Notes: generated by a model from the sequence alone, not told the origin. A stretch of DNA of 64,000 bases from Bifidobacterium oedipodis (GCF_012932425.1 NZ_JAAIII010000003.1:62001-126000), one strand, 5' to 3'; positions 40,462 through 48,777 are shown, counted from the stretch's first letter. Made by a program: numbers and translations.

Positions 40462-41412
40462 ATGGATGCTGGAGCATTGGTTCGTGATATCAGGGTGGAT
40501 CTTCGCGAGACCCTGTGTGAGGCGCGTCTTCTCGCGCCGCGTGATGAGGGAAGCGATTGGCCCAGGGAGCTTCGTCTGAAGTGCCGCAAGGGTGCTATTA
40601 GCGTCGAGTTCGGTGACGGTTGGGTGAAGAGCAGCACGTTTTATGCGGATTGCGGCGGTGATTCGATTGTCCGCGTGTTCGATGACGTGGCAAGTCTTTA
40701 CGCTTTGCGCAATGCGGCCAGGAGGCTGCGTGAGACTTCGCCGGGCTGGTGCGGGCCGAAACGCACGTATGCGATGCAGTTCGAACGGTTCAGTTACCTG
40801 TTCTGGCGGTTGAGTGGATTGAGGGGCTATATCGAGGAAGATTGCGGGTTGGTCAAAGCCGAACTCGACTGCCGGAGTCTTGTGAACGATATTCGCGAGG
40901 TGGTTTCATCCCGGTTGGCTGGTGATGCCGGTTCGGCCGGATTGGTTGAGCATGTCTCCGTTGATACGGGCGACAGCGACAAGGACGCCGACCATGTCAG
41001 GTTGAGCTTCGGCGAGGATTATATCGACGCGCTCATTTACAGCACTTGGCCCGGAAGGGAAAAGCCTTGGCAGCGGTATGAGGGTCGGTTCGATGATGTG
41101 ATCACGTTGTTTGCGTTGCGCGAGGGCGTGAAGCGGGCCGCGCAGGAAGCCGACGAGAAATGCGATTTTTGGGAAAAGATGAGCTCATGGCCAGGCTTGG
41201 AATATCTTCCCCTCAAGCGTGCGGAGTGCTTGGTCTACTTTTTCCGCCAGCATATCTTCGGCGCTGTCCGAAACGCGTTTTCCATGCGTGCCCATTTGGA
41301 GAGTTTCGAGCATGACGTCGAGGTCGATTGTCGTGCTTGGCGGCATGATCCCGCGAATGCCGACATTGTGGCCCGTATCGATAATGATTCTGAAAATAAG
41401 GAGCGTGCGTGA
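40462..41412 (+). CDS. Phage protein with two similar halves, 316 aa
   Basis: Start ATG 40462 after GAAAGG. The halves resemble each other: LVRDIRVDLRETLCEARLLA / LVNDIREVVSSRLAGDAGSA, ISVEFGDGWVKSSTFYAD / VRLSFGEDYIDALIYSTW, IVRVFDDVASLYALRNAARRL / YEGRFDDVITLFALREGVKRA. So it arose by internal duplication. No catalytic motif is seen. Its stop overlaps the next start. Confidence 0.65.
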   Translation: MDAGALVRDIRVDLRETLCEARLLAPRDEGSDWPRELRLKCRKGAISVEFGDGWVKSSTFYADCGGDSIVRVFDDVASLYALRNAARRLRETSPGWCGPKRTYAMQFERFSYLFWRLSGLRGYIEEDCGLVKAELDCRSLVNDIREVVSSRLAGDAGSAGLVEHVSVDTGDSDKDADHVRLSFGEDYIDALIYSTWPGREKPWQRYEGRFDDVITLFALREGVKRAAQEADEKCDFWEKMSSWPGLEYLPLKRAECLVYFFRQHIFGAVRNAFSMRAHLESFEHDVEVDCRAWRHDPANADIVARIDNDSENKERA

Positions 41413-41981
41413 TGTGTGATGTGAATATCGTTGAGGAGAATGGTCGTGTGGTGTTGACTGCACCGTACTGCGAGGATGCAAACGCGGAGTATCGGAAACT
41501 CAACGGCAGATGGGATGCAGGTGAGAAGGTGTGGCGGTTCGATGCGCGTGATTCGGAGCGTGTGAAGGCCCTTGCCTCCCGGTTTTTTGGTTGGGAGGAA
41601 CCGGACGTGGCTGGCCCGAAGGTCACGATTCGCGTTCATGCGAAACAGTTCAAGACGTTCGATGGTATCGTGTTGGCTAACCGTGAGCTGGCGTGTCGCC
41701 CCGATTGGGACAGTCCCGTGCGTTTGGCCGACAACGTGGTGGTTGTCGAGGGTGCGTTCGCGGATCGCAGTGGTAGGTCGATTATCGGCCGCGTGGATGA
41801 CGACGTGGTTCTTGAGGTGCGTGACCTGCCGTATGGTGCGCTGCGCCTGTTGGACGAGGGTTCGTATGATCTGGTGGAGCCGGCTGATCGATTATCCTTG
41901 TTGCGTGGCGAGCGTGAGCGTCTGCTGAAACGGTTGGCTGAGATTGACCGTCTGTTGGGCGAAACAGAGAACGCTGCTTGA
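41412..41981 (+). CDS. Phage protein with N-terminal W-x-F repeat domain
   Basis: 189 residues. The segment YCEDANAEYRKLNGRWDAGE then KVWRFDARDSERVKALA is a recurrent small domain of phage and plasmid proteins (GG/GRWD..W.FD), of unknown role. The middle is beta-rich and the C-terminus is a leucine-rich helix (LSLLRGERERLLKRLAEIDR) suited to dimers. Co-translated with the 40462 gene. Confidence 0.65.
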   Translation: MCDVNIVEENGRVVLTAPYCEDANAEYRKLNGRWDAGEKVWRFDARDSERVKALASRFFGWEEPDVAGPKVTIRVHAKQFKTFDGIVLANRELACRPDWDSPVRLADNVVVVEGAFADRSGRSIIGRVDDDVVLEVRDLPYGALRLLDEGSYDLVEPADRLSLLRGERERLLKRLAEIDRLLGETENAA

Positions 41982-42053
41982 TTGACCGGTGCCACGGGGT
42001 TACACTTTCTAATGAATCGAAGCCATTGCTAGATGCCTGAGATTCCTTTTGCT

Positions 42054-42083
42054 GGGCTGCGGACGTTGCAACGTCCGTGGCCC
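42054..42083 (+). ncRNA. Recurrent hairpin, copy 3
   Basis: GGGCTGCGGACGTT pairs back to AACGTCCGTGGCCC with a tandem G.U step at the same place as copies 1 and 2, then TCTCC. It lies between the last rightward gene and its terminator. Confidence 0.4.
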
Positions 42084-42116
42084 TCTCCATTTATCGGGCA
42101 TGATTCTACCTATCAG

Positions 42117-42169
42117 ACAGCCCCTTAATGCTGTTTCCTATGATTATGGGGCATTAGGGGGCTGTTTTG
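42117..42169 (+). terminator. Terminator of the rightward gene region
   Basis: ACAGCCCCTTAATG (42117-42130) pairs with CATTAGGGGGCTGT (42152-42165), then TTTTGG. It lies between the convergent rightward and leftward gene sets. Confidence 0.75.
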
Positions 42170-42182
42170 GTGCTCTTATTGC

Positions 42183-42209
42183 AACGTTTAACGTTTAACG
42201 TTTAACGTA
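42183..42209. repeat. Tandem AACGTTT repeats
   Basis: Three AACGTTT units and a fourth partial one, each containing the palindrome AACGTT, between two converging operons. Possibly a protein-binding array. Confidence 0.5.
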
Positions 42210-42218
42210 GTCATAAGG

Positions 42219-42419
42219 TCATTCGCGCAGTGGTGTGAGTGGGAAAAACTGCGGGTAGCGTTGCAGCAAATACGCCCAGTCCGCCGCCCAGTAATTGCCC
42301 CTGTCGTCCGGGTAATGCCATGTTTTGACCTTGGCTGCGGCCTTGTTGGGCGTGCACATTAGGATTGCGCCGTTGGCGGCGCGGTAGGCTCCGGGTTTGG
42401 TTGGTTCGGCTTGCTGCAT
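42219..42419 (-). CDS. Small protein of the expanded PF-type family
   Basis: 66 residues: MQQAEPTKPGAYRAANGAIL to PLTPLRE. Good GGGAG site. It shares the PG-[AFL]-[YW]-R opening and a terminal FFPLTP-like strand with the proteins at 46427, 46743, 48415 and 54116, though more weakly than they resemble each other. Last gene of the leftward early operon. Confidence 0.6.
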   Translation of the reverse strand: MQQAEPTKPGAYRAANGAILMCTPNKAAAKVKTWHYPDDRGNYWAADWAYLLQRYPQFFPLTPLRE

Positions 42420-42422
42420 GGG

Positions 42423-42926
42423 CTACTCCCTGTTGAGTTTTACAAGCGGCAATTCGTCTTCGTAGGAGTTCACTAGCTGCTTCCAAGTCATCGATGATTG
42501 TGCTGTGCATGAGATGCGTATCCATTCCGGGCGCTTGTGGGTTTTGTCAAGGATGCAGACGAATTTGCTTCCGTACTGGCTTTCGTATTCTCCCAGCTCC
42601 TTGGGTTCAGGGTATTGCTTGGGGAAACGTTCGGCGTGGTCGAAGTATTCCTTGTTGAATCGCCATTCGCCTTCCTGTTCCATGCTTACGATGATGGTGT
42701 TGTCGCCGTAATCCGGTTCTATTACCTTCAGTACACGGTATTTGAGGTTGTTGGTGGAGATGATGGTGTCTCCGTTTTCGATCTTGTTCCATTCGGTGAT
42801 GGTCTGCGTGATGGGTTCGCTCATTGGTGTTTCCTTTGCTTTGAAGAATTCAGGGAACATGGTATAGAGGTATTCGTCTCCCCGTAGGGACGTGATGACG
42901 ATGCGGTTGAATTTTCTGTCGGTCAT
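42423..42926 (-). CDS. Phage protein of unknown function, 167 aa
   Basis: MTDRKFNRIVITSLRGDEYL from ATG 42926 (AAGGAA upstream); an internal ATG 42824 (MSEPITQTITEW) also has a good site. Acidic, beta-rich: NGDTIISTNNLKYRVLKVIE, TIIVSMEQEGEWRFNKEYFD. No family recognised. Confidence 0.6.
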   Translation of the reverse strand: MTDRKFNRIVITSLRGDEYLYTMFPEFFKAKETPMSEPITQTITEWNKIENGDTIISTNNLKYRVLKVIEPDYGDNTIIVSMEQEGEWRFNKEYFDHAERFPKQYPEPKELGEYESQYGSKFVCILDKTHKRPEWIRISCTAQSSMTWKQLVNSYEDELPLVKLNRE

Positions 42927-42934
42927 GGGTTTCC

Positions 42935-43267
42935 TTACTCCATGGATGCAGGGGGCTCCGTGAATGAGGGGGCGGAGATTCGCAGCATGGCTTTATTGCC
43001 GTTCGGGTATTCGACGGCGTATTCATGCACCGTGACCGTTAACGTATGGTCGTCTTTGACTTCTACAGAGCCTTTGAAGGTGTGTTTGGTGCCGTCTTTG
43101 GTTTTGAAGTAGAGCTGGCGTTCCGGTGGCTCCTGTTGTTCCTGTGGTTTGGAGAGGTTGGGGAACAGTTTTTTGACGGACTCGCTGTTGGCGTCCACCG
43201 TGCAGATGGTGCCGATGACGGTGCCGGTGAAGGGCAGGTCTACGATGGTGTCATCCATTGGTTTCAC
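42935..43267 (-). CDS. Phage protein of unknown function, 110 aa
   Basis: GTG 43267 overlaps the upstream stop; ATG 43258 is the alternative. A beta-rich small protein (GTVIGTICTVDANSESVKKL, RQLYFKTKDGTKHTFKGSVE, TLTVTVHEYAVEYPNGNKA). Function unknown. Confidence 0.6.
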   Translation of the reverse strand: MKPMDDTIVDLPFTGTVIGTICTVDANSESVKKLFPNLSKPQEQQEPPERQLYFKTKDGTKHTFKGSVEVKDDHTLTVTVHEYAVEYPNGNKAMLRISAPSFTEPPASME

Positions 43268-43491
43268 TTTCTTTTGCGTTTGCTGATGCCGTTTACCTGC
43301 ATGGTCGGATACTTGCGTTTGACCGCTTTTCTGACCTTCTGTTTTTCGGCTGGCGTGCCATGCTGGGCCACACTGGATAGTGCGGCGCGAGCGTGCGCCC
43401 TATCGTTGATCGGGTACTTGCGTTGTGATGGTATGGCGAACTGGCTTGATTTCATGCGTTTACGGCCACGAGACGTGAGCTTAGCCATCAT
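43264..43491 (-). CDS. Small basic phage protein, 75 aa
   Basis: Very basic. The central block FAIPSQRKYPINDRAHARAA then TPAEKQKVRKAVKRKYP belongs to a small domain common in actinobacterial phage and host proteins (YPI-D-AHARNAL...GT-EE--KVRAAV-R-FP). It may bind nucleic acid or virion proteins. Its stop overlaps the next GTG. Confidence 0.7.
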   Translation of the reverse strand: MMAKLTSRGRKRMKSSQFAIPSQRKYPINDRAHARAALSSVAQHGTPAEKQKVRKAVKRKYPTMQVNGISKRKRK

Positions 43492-43506
43492 TCCTCGCTT
43501 TCCTTG

Positions 43507-43893
43507 TCACTCGACTGTTACTTTCCCGCAGACAACGGGGATGCGGGCTATCGCGTAATCGGCTTGCATGCATTCCACGCTGATGCCTTCTTCGCAGCTG
43601 ACGATGTTGCTGATGTCGCTTCCGTTGATTGTGACGGCCTTGCCTATCGTGAGTTCGACCGGCGCGGTGTTGAACGGTTGTTCCTCTTGATCTGCGAGGG
43701 CGCGCACGAGTCTGGTGTTGTGGTCAACTTCTTCTTGCAGTCGGCGCATCAGATCGTTGGCTTCGCGCCGCCATTCGACGTGGCTTTTGTGCGCCTGTTC
43801 GTATAGTCCGCGCCAGAACCAGGCTTCGGTGGATTCCACATGGTCATATCTCGCGGGCTGCCATGGGTGTTTGACTGGCGTGCTGATGTTCAT
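43507..43893 (-). CDS. Phage protein with helical core, 128 aa
   Basis: Start ATG 43893 (GGGAAGGAACGGCA upstream). Aromatic N-terminus (KHPWQPARYDHVESTEAWFW), a charged helix (HVEWRREANDLMRRLQEEVD) and a beta-rich C-terminus. Function unknown. Confidence 0.6.
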   Translation of the reverse strand: MNISTPVKHPWQPARYDHVESTEAWFWRGLYEQAHKSHVEWRREANDLMRRLQEEVDHNTRLVRALADQEEQPFNTAPVELTIGKAVTINGSDISNIVSCEEGISVECMQADYAIARIPVVCGKVTVE

Positions 43894-44135
43894 TGCCGTT
43901 CCTTCCCTAATAGGTTTTTCGTGAGTTCCGGTGTTGCCAATGTTGGTTTGACGCCGTTGTTCACCCAGTTTTCGATTGTTTGTTTGGTTTCGGTGTCCTC
44001 TTCTGCGGCGGTTGGTGCCAGACTGTGCGGTGGTGTGGAGAATGTCGCCAGAAGGCGCATGGTGTTCCAATACTGTTCCGTTATTTCATCGATGATGGCG
44101 TGTATTTCATTCTTGGATGGTGGTTGGCTGCTCAT
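43890..44135 (-). CDS. Phage protein of unknown function, 81 aa
   Basis: MSSQPPSKNEIHAIIDEITE to LLGKERQ. Helical and acidic. Its end overlaps the next start (ATGA type). Confidence 0.55.
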   Translation of the reverse strand: MSSQPPSKNEIHAIIDEITEQYWNTMRLLATFSTPPHSLAPTAAEEDTETKQTIENWVNNGVKPTLATPELTKNLLGKERQ

Positions 44136-44658
44136 TGTTGTTCTTCCATTGGTCGTTGATGATTCCGGCTTCGTCCATGCCGTGCATGATGTCGCCCACA
44201 AGATAGGGCAGTTCCTCGTTGGAGAGTCTGATTCGTGTCTTGCGCCCGTGGGTGATGTCGATGTTGTGGAACAGTTGGGCGACATGCGTGGCCTCGTGCG
44301 CGCAGATTTCAGGTTGAGTGTGGCCTTCGGCGAGGAATATGAGCGCGTGCGGGCAGGTCAGATGATCGGGCGTGATGTCGTTGGTTTCGATATGGCCCAT
44401 GAAGGTGACCGCCTCCGTGTCCGTGAAGTCGGCGACGCTCATGTCAAGTCCTTTTGTTCCGTCGCCGGCCTCGTAGATCTGGTACAGGGTGGCGGCTTGG
44501 CGCATTTGTGTGAGCGTCTGGTATTCACGGAACTCAATTTCGCGTGCGATGCCGCTCATTGATGTGAAGAACGTGGTGGAACGGTAGATTTCCGCGAGTT
44601 CGCCTTCCTGATTGCATTTCAGGGTGTCGCAGGTGCCGGTGTTGTCGATGTGGCCCAT
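44107..44658 (-). CDS. Putative zinc metallopeptidase-like protein (HEATH motif)
   Basis: 183 residues from ATG 44658. It contains HALIFLAEGHTQPEICAHEA then THVAQLFHNI: a HExxH zinc-binding motif (HEATH at about residue 121) inside a helix, as in gluzincin/IrrE-like enzymes. The third ligand is not obvious. The N-terminal half has repeated Thr/Glu. It may cleave a host or phage regulator; inference only. Confidence 0.6.
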   Translation of the reverse strand: MGHIDNTGTCDTLKCNQEGELAEIYRSTTFFTSMSGIAREIEFREYQTLTQMRQAATLYQIYEAGDGTKGLDMSVADFTDTEAVTFMGHIETNDITPDHLTCPHALIFLAEGHTQPEICAHEATHVAQLFHNIDITHGRKTRIRLSNEELPYLVGDIMHGMDEAGIINDQWKNNNEQPTTIQE

Positions 44659-44672
44659 TGCGTGTTTGCTCC

Positions 44673-44873
44673 TTAGTCGATGTCGAGTTGGGGTTCGATG
44701 AAGTCGGGTGACGCCATGGCGGCTTTCATTTGGCGTGGCGTGGTATGGCGGATGATGTCGATGACTTCCCTTTCGGTGATGCCGCATGGGCCCAATGCCT
44801 TCATTGTTTCGTCAACGCTCATGCCTTGTTGGTGCCATTTGATGATTTTGTCCCTGAGTGCCTTGCTGGTCAT
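44673..44873 (-). CDS. Small HTH-like protein, 66 aa
   Basis: MTSKALRDKIIKWHQQGMSV then DETMKALGPCGITEREVIDI: a helix-turn-helix-like arrangement similar to resolvase C-terminal or small terminase HTHs. It overlaps the 3' end of the upstream Cys-rich gene. Confidence 0.55.
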   Translation of the reverse strand: MTSKALRDKIIKWHQQGMSVDETMKALGPCGITEREVIDIIRHTTPRQMKAAMASPDFIEPQLDID

Positions 44874-45108
44874 TCCTGCCGCCCTTCGCGTCTTTGACGT
44901 GGTAGTAGTTGCAGTTGCGGCAGTATTCGATGGTTTTCTGTTTGGGCTGGTCGTTGAATATGCTCGTGAGCTTGTCTTCGACCATGCCGATTGTCTGTTC
45001 CGCCGCCTCACGGCTCGTATAGCAGAGCAGGTTTGGATTGCGTGCGCAGTACTGGCAACCGTCCTTGCGGATCGTTTTGCGCGCGTAATTGTCGTCGTTG
45101 TTGCTCAT
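44812..45108 (-). CDS. Cysteine-rich small protein, 98 aa
   Basis: CQYCARNPNLLC and YCRNCNYYHV make a four-cysteine zinc site. The last ~20 residues overlap the start of the 44673 gene in another frame. ATG 45108 overlaps the upstream stop (ATGA). Confidence 0.6.
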   Translation of the reverse strand: MSNNDDNYARKTIRKDGCQYCARNPNLLCYTSREAAEQTIGMVEDKLTSIFNDQPKQKTIEYCRNCNYYHVKDAKGGRNDQQGTQGQNHQMAPTRHER

Positions 45109-45968
45109 TGCTTGGTTTTCTCCTGTTCTTCACTATGGTTTCGTTCTGCTATGAGGTGCCAGATGCTGTCGATGCTGCGTTTGCTGCGCGTCGCCAGAAG
45201 GTATGCGTCGGAGAGCCTGTAGGTTTTATGCCCGTCCTGTTCGCCTTGGATGGGTAGTTGGCCCCGGTCGGCCCATTTGCGGATGGTGGTCTTGCCCGTG
45301 AGGATGCCGCAGTCCGCGAGCTTCTGGTGGATTCCGGTGATGGTACTGGTGATGTCCGTGTCCAAAAGGAGTTGGCGTTGGCGTTCCCGGAGGGCGTTGA
45401 CCGTCCATTCGCTGCCGCAGGTGGGGCATTTCACGCTCGTCTGCCCGTCCGCCACCCTCAGGCTCGTGTTGCAGGGCTGGTTATCGCGCGTGTAGCCGGG
45501 GCATGGGCCTAGGATGATGGGCTTGTCCTGTTCGGGGTCGAGCAGTTGTTCGGCCTTGATGCGCAGTTTCGTGAGTATGCGCAGATATTCGGGTGTTGCG
45601 CCGTTTTCCATGAGGTGGTTGTTGGCGCGGATCGCGTGGGCGAGCTGGCGCACGGTGTGCAAGTGGATCGTGTTGACTTGCAGACATGTGGCGTACCCGT
45701 AGAGTTCGGGCTTCAACTCGGTTTCGAGGAAGTCGAACATCACGGTGTTGACGGGCAGTGGCGCGGTGGCGCGCCCCGCTCCCCCGCCGCCCTGATTGTT
45801 GGCGGTGTGCCGGTAGGCCTTGTTGATGTTGGCCTCTAGGTCGGGGCCTGTGCGGTCGAACCATTCCAAAAGGTCTGTGAGCCGGCGTTGGCAGTCAGTG
45901 CAGAGCTTCTTGGTTTTACTGCTGGTGGGGTTGACGCAGTTGCAGCAGCGGATGGTGCTTGTGGTCAA
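45105..45968 (-). CDS. DNA-binding protein with zinc fingers and MerR-like HTH
   Basis: 287 residues. The N-terminal CCNCVNPTSSKTKKLCTDCQ is a zinc site and GPCPGYTRDNQPCNTSL plus VKCPTCGSEW a second. The C-terminal GKTTIRKWADRGQLPIQGEQ then KTYRLSDAYLLA matches the MerR/excisionase-type winged HTH. It probably acts as a transcription factor for early genes. Confidence 0.75.
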   Translation of the reverse strand: MTTSTIRCCNCVNPTSSKTKKLCTDCQRRLTDLLEWFDRTGPDLEANINKAYRHTANNQGGGGAGRATAPLPVNTVMFDFLETELKPELYGYATCLQVNTIHLHTVRQLAHAIRANNHLMENGATPEYLRILTKLRIKAEQLLDPEQDKPIILGPCPGYTRDNQPCNTSLRVADGQTSVKCPTCGSEWTVNALRERQRQLLLDTDITSTITGIHQKLADCGILTGKTTIRKWADRGQLPIQGEQDGHKTYRLSDAYLLATRSKRSIDSIWHLIAERNHSEEQEKTKQ

Positions 45969-46040
45969 TGGGTATGCTCCCGCCCGGCAATGGCCGTTGG
46001 AGCATACCCGTTCTTTATATCACTTGTCTCACCGGTTGTC

Positions 46041-46430
46041 TCAGCTTGGCGTGGTGCGCTCTTCCGCCCGTATGAGCTGTTCCACGGCTGTGATGCACCC
46101 GGCGAGGTCATTGTCCTCCAATGCCTTCCAGAAGGGTGTCGCGTCGGCCCAGTTGGCTTCTGTGAGCTGGTCGAGCATGTCTGCCAGTCGCGCGCAGCCG
46201 CCGAGCGGTATCCATGTGACCATCGCGGTGGCCTCGCCTAGGCCATGTTCGCCCTTGGTGTGGTTGAGATACCATAGGGCCTTCCTCAAGTCCTTTACCG
46301 GCTGGCCCTTGAGCTTGTGCCGCCACACGTATTTGATCGCGTTGCCCATGCAGAAGTCGTACAAGCCGGATAGTTCGATGCACTCGAATGGGCCTTGCCC
46401 GTAATGCTGCGGGTGGTTGATGTCGCTCAT
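46041..46430 (-). CDS. DUF3310-type phage protein
   Basis: 129 residues. Signature HPQHYGQGPFECIELSGLYD, FCMGNAIKYVWRHKLKG, DLRKALWYL fits the DUF3310 family (sometimes called nucleotide-kinase-like), common in phage early regions. The biochemical role is not established. Confidence 0.8.
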   Translation of the reverse strand: MSDINHPQHYGQGPFECIELSGLYDFCMGNAIKYVWRHKLKGQPVKDLRKALWYLNHTKGEHGLGEATAMVTWIPLGGCARLADMLDQLTEANWADATPFWKALEDNDLAGCITAVEQLIRAEERTTPS

Positions 46431-46750
46431 TTCGATTCCAGCTTTCTGAATGGCACATAGCGCGCCGCTTTATCGTCGCCCATTGCGCACATTGTGCCGT
46501 TGGCTTCGTCAAGCACCGACCATTCCAAGTCGTTGTTGAGGCTCCATATGGCATTGTCGCGATCCCGGTACACGCCGGACGTGGTCGGCAGCGACATGCC
46601 GTCGTCAGGGTGAAAAAGCTTGTTGAGTTGCTCGCAGACCTGTCCGGCGATGTTTCTTGGCATGGACGTGAAGGTGATGAGGCCTGATTCGTCGGTGAAC
46701 CCTATCCTGACTAGGTCGCCCATTTGAGTGACATGGCTTTCGTTAATCAT
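46427..46750 (-). CDS. Member of expanded PF-type family (copy 2)
   Basis: 107 residues from ATG 46750. N-terminal beta domain (LVRIGFTDESGLITFTSMPR). C-terminal unit LPTTSGVYRDRDNAIWSLNN, EWSVL, YVPFRKLE, closely parallel to 46743 and 48415. It overlaps the neighbouring paralogue by a few bases. Confidence 0.7.
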   Translation of the reverse strand: MINESHVTQMGDLVRIGFTDESGLITFTSMPRNIAGQVCEQLNKLFHPDDGMSLPTTSGVYRDRDNAIWSLNNDLEWSVLDEANGTMCAMGDDKAARYVPFRKLESK

Positions 46751-47072
46751 CGACTTCCACCCTTCGGAATGGGTAGTACTTATTCGCTTCGCTTTCCGGA
46801 AGCGCTTGCATGTCAAATCCGCCTTGGGCGATGCTGTACCATTCCCCGCTATCGGTCAAAATCCATAGATCGTTTTCCTTGTCTCGGTAGAAGCCCGGTT
46901 CTGTAGGCAGCGGCAATTCCGTTCCCCGTTTTATTCTTTTGGTGATTTCTTCCGCGATTGTCTCAGCCATATAACTGTTTATGACGGCCTTGAATGTCAC
47001 GCCTTCGCTCAGGTCGCTTAATGTTAGGCGAATGCCTTCCGTGGTTTTTTCAATATCAAAGCAGTTAATCAT
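46743..47072 (-). CDS. Member of expanded PF-type family (copy 3)
   Basis: 109 residues, paralogue of the 46427 product over its full length: EGVTFKAVINSYMAETIAEE, LPTEPGFYRDKENDLWILTD, EWYSI, YYPFRRVE. Tandem duplication followed by divergence. Confidence 0.7.
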   Translation of the reverse strand: MINCFDIEKTTEGIRLTLSDLSEGVTFKAVINSYMAETIAEEITKRIKRGTELPLPTEPGFYRDKENDLWILTDSGEWYSIAQGGFDMQALPESEANKYYPFRRVEVDD

Positions 47073-47088
47073 TGTTGTCGTCCTTTCC

Positions 47089-47454
47089 TTACGCCTGTTG
47101 TTTCGCTATTTCCCTGCTGTCGTGCATTCGCTGTTGTTCGCGGAGTGTTTTCTGCACGATGACCTCCTGCACTTCCCGGTCGCTTATTCCGTACATTTCC
47201 TGCAGCAGGTGGTGGCAGATTTGTGTGTCTGCCATTTCCTCAACGAGGTTGGCTCGCGCGTCCTTGCCTCGGAGCATTTTCGATATGGCTTGGATCAGTT
47301 CGGCGTTCTCCTCCATGCAAATGACGCTCATCATGGTCGGCCCGTGGTGGATGATGCTGTCCGACCAGACCTTTTCCAAGTCGGGCTTGCGTTTGCCGTG
47401 CTTCCTGAAGAGTCGGCGCAGTCGTTGGAATATTCCGGCGATTCTCTTTGTCAT
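47089..47454 (-). CDS. MazG-like NTP pyrophosphohydrolase
   Basis: 121 residues from ATG 47454. EENAELIQAISKMLRGKDAR then LVEEMADTQICHHLLQEMYG holds the paired EExxE and ExxD metal-binding helices of MazG/dUTPase-like all-alpha pyrophosphatases. Phage MazG proteins trim nucleotides, possibly ppGpp-related signals, during infection. Confidence 0.8.
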   Translation of the reverse strand: MTKRIAGIFQRLRRLFRKHGKRKPDLEKVWSDSIIHHGPTMMSVICMEENAELIQAISKMLRGKDARANLVEEMADTQICHHLLQEMYGISDREVQEVIVQKTLREQQRMHDSREIAKQQA

Positions 47455-47699
47455 AGCTGTATTCTCCTTCGTGCGGCGTTGAGTGCGATGCGCGCATATT
47501 CGCGACAGATGTTCATTGATAGGCCGTCGCTGACCTTGCGTCCGTGGCGTATCGCCAGCGCCGCGTCTTCTATCTCCGCTTCGGTGGGTTCGGCGCAGCG
47601 TCCGGCCACGTATCCTTCCATGTGGGCGATCCACCGGAATGGGTCGCCATCAGAATGAGCGTCGGCGTATTCCTTGGCTTCGGTTCCGGCGATGCTCAT
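47451..47699 (-). CDS. Phage protein of unknown function, 82 aa
   Basis: MSIAGTEAKEYADAHSDGDP to RRRIQL. It contains a TEAEIEDAALAIRHGRK helix, also seen as PTEEEIKAAAQIYAQ in the next gene upstream, so the two share a short helical element. Starts and stops overlap on both sides. Confidence 0.6.
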   Translation of the reverse strand: MSIAGTEAKEYADAHSDGDPFRWIAHMEGYVAGRCAEPTEAEIEDAALAIRHGRKVSDGLSMNICREYARIALNAARRRIQL

Positions 47700-48418
47700 G
47701 CGTACTCCTTCTCGGTTGCGTTTCGCGCGGCGTTTAACATTGCTTCGGCCATGGTCAGGCATTCGTCCTTGCGGCTTGTTTTCATGCCAACCCATTCGCC
47801 GTAACGCTTGGTTTGGGCGTATATTTGGGCGGCTGCTTTGATTTCCTCTTCTGTGGGCTTGCGGCTTATCCACTGTTCGTAGAGTTCCCGTTCTCTCTCG
47901 CTCGGGCGGAGGTCTTTTTCCAGATAGGTGAGGCTGTAGATGCTGTTGGCGTGAACCATGGCCCACAGGAGTTCCGATGCCGGGCGGCGACGATAGGATT
48001 GCGCCCCGAAGCTGGGGCTTCCGTACATTTTGACGAGATACTTGCCGGTCGAGTGCGGTACGAGAACTTCATTGATTTCACGTGGGATCAATGATTGTTG
48101 CTGTAGCTGCTGGGCGAGTTCGCGCGTGGTGACCAGATAGTTCGCGTCCCCGTAGAAGGTCAGTCCGTGGCCGCTGGTGAAGTCGGCCATGCAGGATTTG
48201 ACCTCGTAGCAGGAGAATGTGCCGCATTCCACGCTCGTTGGTTCTATCGCATAGTTCGGGGTGAACGGTTTGAAGCTCATGAAGTCGATGCGACGTTCCT
48301 GTGGGGTGCCTTTGTCGAACGATACTTCGCGGCTCCAGAACAGGCCTCGGCTGCTTAATCGTTTTTCCAGCAGCTCCGACAGCATGGTTGTGGTTTCCTG
48401 ACGGTTCTGCTTGCTCAT
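47696..48418 (-). CDS. PD-(D/E)XK-like nuclease
   Basis: 240 residues from ATG 48418. FSREVSFDKGTPQERRIDFM-type beginning, then CGTFSCYEVKSCMADFTSGH: the D...E-V-K pattern of the MmcB/restriction-endonuclease-like fold. It continues TFYGDANYLVTTRELAQQLQ. The C-terminal helical region includes PSERERELYEQWISRKPTEE. Possibly a recombination or host-DNA-targeting nuclease. Confidence 0.7.
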   Translation of the reverse strand: MSKQNRQETTTMLSELLEKRLSSRGLFWSREVSFDKGTPQERRIDFMSFKPFTPNYAIEPTSVECGTFSCYEVKSCMADFTSGHGLTFYGDANYLVTTRELAQQLQQQSLIPREINEVLVPHSTGKYLVKMYGSPSFGAQSYRRRPASELLWAMVHANSIYSLTYLEKDLRPSERERELYEQWISRKPTEEEIKAAAQIYAQTKRYGEWVGMKTSRKDECLTMAEAMLNAARNATEKEYA

Positions 48419-48777
48419 TCCTGTTCCTTTCTTGTAGTGTCGATTCGTGTCATCGGCAGGAATATGCTGTCCGGTGCTTTTGCCGTGTACATGACGATGA
48501 AGTTCTCGTCCAGACACTGCCATTCGTCGGGAGTGTGCGCCCAGAGGTGGCCGTGGTTGTCCCGATACAATCCGTATTTCTGTGGTATCGGCCCCGTGTT
48601 CGCGAAACGTCTGATTTTCTCCGCCAGTTGCCGGCATAGCTCGTATGCCTGTTCTGGTGCCATGTCGAGGACTAGCAGTTCGGTTTCATCGTTTTTTACG
48701 TATTCGATTTGCGTTTTCACGGTGTCGAGTGCCGTCCGTGATTCGATTTTCTTTATCTGGTGTTTTTTGATCTGCAT
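48415..48777 (-). CDS. Member of expanded PF-type family (copy 4)
   Basis: 120 residues. IPQKYGLYRDNHGHLWAHTP, EWQCLDENFIVMY, FLPMTRID follow the same plan as 46427 and 46743, with MT replacing the usual F-R. It overlaps the nuclease start. Confidence 0.65.
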   Translation of the reverse strand: MQIKKHQIKKIESRTALDTVKTQIEYVKNDETELLVLDMAPEQAYELCRQLAEKIRRFANTGPIPQKYGLYRDNHGHLWAHTPDEWQCLDENFIVMYTAKAPDSIFLPMTRIDTTRKEQE

